A stretch of DNA of 64,000 nucleotides. Origin: Lethocerus indicus. Its lineage: Eukaryota > Arthropoda > Insecta > Hemiptera > Belostomatidae. Every line of letters begins with the position of its first letter. The stretch's first letter is position 1. Shown piece by piece: positions 62,044-64,000 of the stretch. The DNA is taken from positions 21,470,365 to 21,534,364 of the forward strand of contig JACDQD010000007.1 in assembly GCA_019843655.1 (NCBI GenBank). Direction: 5' to 3'. Position numbers and translations under genes: made by a program. The notes under the pieces are model-generated. The model worked only from the letters and a program-made list of their open reading frames with translations, had not been told where the DNA came from and made no database searches.

Positions 62044-63692
62044 ATGTCTCGTCCAATGGCTGGAGAAAAAGTTTGGTTGAAGAGGAGTAAATACAGTCAA
62101 GCTGAAAAGAAATTTTATGAAAATAAATCTCAGGTACTACTGCATTTTTATATATTAAGCTGTTAAAATGAGTAAAGTAATTGATTTTTTATAACACTGG
62201 GGATGATCTTTTTAACTGGGGAATATATTATTCTGTAGGTGCCTGTTCACGAATGAGTTGCTTGCTTGCTATGTGTCATTTAACCCATTTTCTATTAAAC
62301 TAGTTATATTTATATATTTAGTGTTGCTAAATCAAACAGCAGGGTTTTACAAAATTAGACTCACCATAATTGTGATTTTTGGAGAGTTTAGTACTTCCAA
62401 AAGTAGAGTTGTATTGAGTATTGTTTCCATTATACTTTTATATTTTTCTTGGTGGTATGTCTGTGAAACCCTGTGTGTACTAATTTACACACCTCGCATT
62501 GCTAATTAAAACTGTTTGTTATGATAATGATTTGTTTCTGTTTGTTTAATTGGCAATTGTTGTCCAATAGAACATAACAGATTGCGTTATTGAGCCTGTA
62601 AATCGGTCTCTAGTTCAACCCATATTAACTAAGGAAAAAGTCTGGCTGAGAAAAGCAAGATATGATGAGGCAGAGACAAAATTTTATGAGAAGTTGACAA
62701 AGGTATAATTTCTTAAAGATTTTGCGTAATGATTGTAAAAGTTTGGCTGAGGAAATAGCATGATTTCATAGTATTCATGTCACATAGGCTGAGGTGATCA
62801 GACATTAGGGTTTGGGGTAAATATTTGTACTGTACAAACATGTTGATATATTTTTTTATAATTTTTTTGGGGTGGCTTTAAAAGAAGCTTGTTCTGGAAG
62901 CACAGATGTGATATATATTTGTAGAGTTGGCTATAAATTTATTGATTTTGTTTTTACACATTACACTATTTGGATTTATAATGTTTACCACAATTTATCC
63001 TGTTGTTGATAAATTAGTGTCTGGTCACCCTGCCATTATTTTGGTGATGGACCTATTCCTATTTTTATGGATTCAGAGATGGTTATTATAGGCCATGAAA
63101 TTCTGAGCTAAAGTGTTGTATAATGAATAATTTCTTTTATAAACAGTTGTCAGTTGCATTAGTGCAGGCTTCCAATACTAATGCTCCTCAAATGCTCAGA
63201 TCTCCTCAAACACTAATTTTTAATAAACTGTAGTACATAATAATTGCAAAACAATAAAAAAGAAGCGCTCTAAGGTGCAGTCTGTCTATTGAAAGCAGTT
63301 TTGTTTATATGTATTCTTTACATAATGTTAGGGTCTAACATTTAAAAAAAGTTGAGAAATATTTTTTAAAGTTTATAGATTAACTTAAGATGTCTAACCT
63401 AAGAATTTAGGGTGTTTAATAATTAAATAGTTAAATGTTAGCAAAATATAGTTTTGTGGATGTATGCAATTAGAGAAAGATAATATTTGAATATAATTCA
63501 TTATTCAATGTCTTGGATTTTAATACTAACATTATTTCTTATTTGTCGGTTATTTCTTCTTGACTGGGATAGTTGAGCATTAGTTTGGCTTTATCTGAAC
63601 CCATAATTTCAACAATAGTCCGAGAACAGGTATGGCTCCAAAAGAAAGTATATGCCGATGCAGAAAAGAATTATTATGAAAAATTGGCAAAG
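62044..63692 (+). CDS. Unrecognised protein with tandem VWL..Y..AE..YE repeats (5' part)
   Basis: Three coding exons, 62044-62133, 62571-62702 and 63573-63692, are all phase 0 at both ends and contribute 30, 44 and 40 residues; the gene continues past the window. Each exon ends in one copy of a repeat: EKVWLKRSKYSQAEKKFYEN, EKVWLRKARYDEAETKFYEK, EQVWLQKKVYADAEKNYYEK. The consensus is E-[KQ]-V-W-L-x-[RK]-x-x-Y-x-x-A-E-x-x-[FY]-Y-E-[KN], with a looser Pro-[IM] spacer segment before it. The repeat looks amphipathic and helical. I do not recognise the family and assign no function. ATG 62044 (MSRPMAGEK) is the first codon of the frame and follows a possible 5' UTR splice site. Symmetric phase-0 exons indicate growth by exon duplication. 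Confidence 0.75.
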
Positions 63693-64000
63693 GTAGTTAT
63701 GTTCCATTTTACCAGTTTGAAAATAAGTTCGAAATTTTTTTAGTTAATAACAATAATGGATGAAATAAAATTATAGCTCTTTGAATATATCTTGTAGAAT
63801 ATTCTTTGTTGAATATGTCTTTGAACATCTTGAGTTTCCTATTTCTCATTCTGTTTTAAGTTTCCAGTATTATGAAATATTTAACAAATCTCAGTTTATA
63901 AGATAGTTATTCATTAGTAATATTTTAATATTATCTGTTTGAGTATTAGTCATCCTGGTTGGTTATGCCATGTCCATTCTGTTCGTTATATTCATAATTT

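Overview
The window is AT-rich animal nuclear DNA, almost certainly from an insect. The evidence is spliced genes with GT-AG introns, a ZAD-type zinc-finger protein, a chemoreceptor of the insect gustatory type, a GMC oxidoreductase of the insect glucose-dehydrogenase type, many (AT)n microsatellites, and small secreted Gly/His-rich peptide genes. The order of insect cannot be fixed from the sequence. Gene models were built by hand by joining exons at splice sites with matching phase; exon coordinates are in each entry. Several genes or exons (SMNDC1, Asterix, the FAF2 membrane exon, the BLOC1S5 start exon, the true frame of the GGHH peptide) are too short to show as long open frames.

Region 1 (1-6.5 kb) is accessory. 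It holds three small two-exon genes for secreted low-complexity peptides: Gly/Ser-rich (+), His-rich (-) and Gly-His-rich (+). Each has a signal-peptide exon followed by a repetitive exon, joined at a phase-1 intron. The last two are head to head and share a short promoter region. Between them and at the window edge lie copies of a foldback repeat, plus (GA)n and (ATT)n arrays. Region 2 (8.2-10.5 kb) is a GMC oxidoreductase with a TATA promoter.

Region 3 (11.5-60.5 kb) is a block of conserved housekeeping genes: TMEM199/Vma12-like (-), BLOC1S5/Muted-like (-), ASAP-type Arf GAP (+, 16.5 kb) with a gustatory-receptor-like gene nested antisense in one intron, a ZAD-C2H2 zinc-finger gene (+), SMNDC1/SPF30 (-), AATF/Che-1 (+), Asterix/WDR83OS (-), SNRNP40 (+) and FAF2/UBXD8 (-). 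Many neighbours are divergent with less than about 0.5 kb between start codons (BLOC1S5/ASAP, SMNDC1/AATF, Asterix/SNRNP40). BLOC1S5 and TMEM199 lie in tandem with only 72 bp between stop and start, suggesting a shared transcript. Functional themes are V-ATPase assembly and lysosome-related organelles (TMEM199, BLOC1S5), membrane traffic (ASAP), splicing (SMNDC1, SNRNP40), ribosome biogenesis/transcription (AATF) and ER protein biogenesis and degradation (Asterix, FAF2).

Region 4 (62.0 kb to the end) is the start of a gene I do not recognise. Its first three coding exons each encode one copy of a roughly 20-residue VWL...Y..AE...YE repeat; it runs off the window. The best candidates for something undescribed are this repeat family and the secreted Gly/His-rich peptide cluster.
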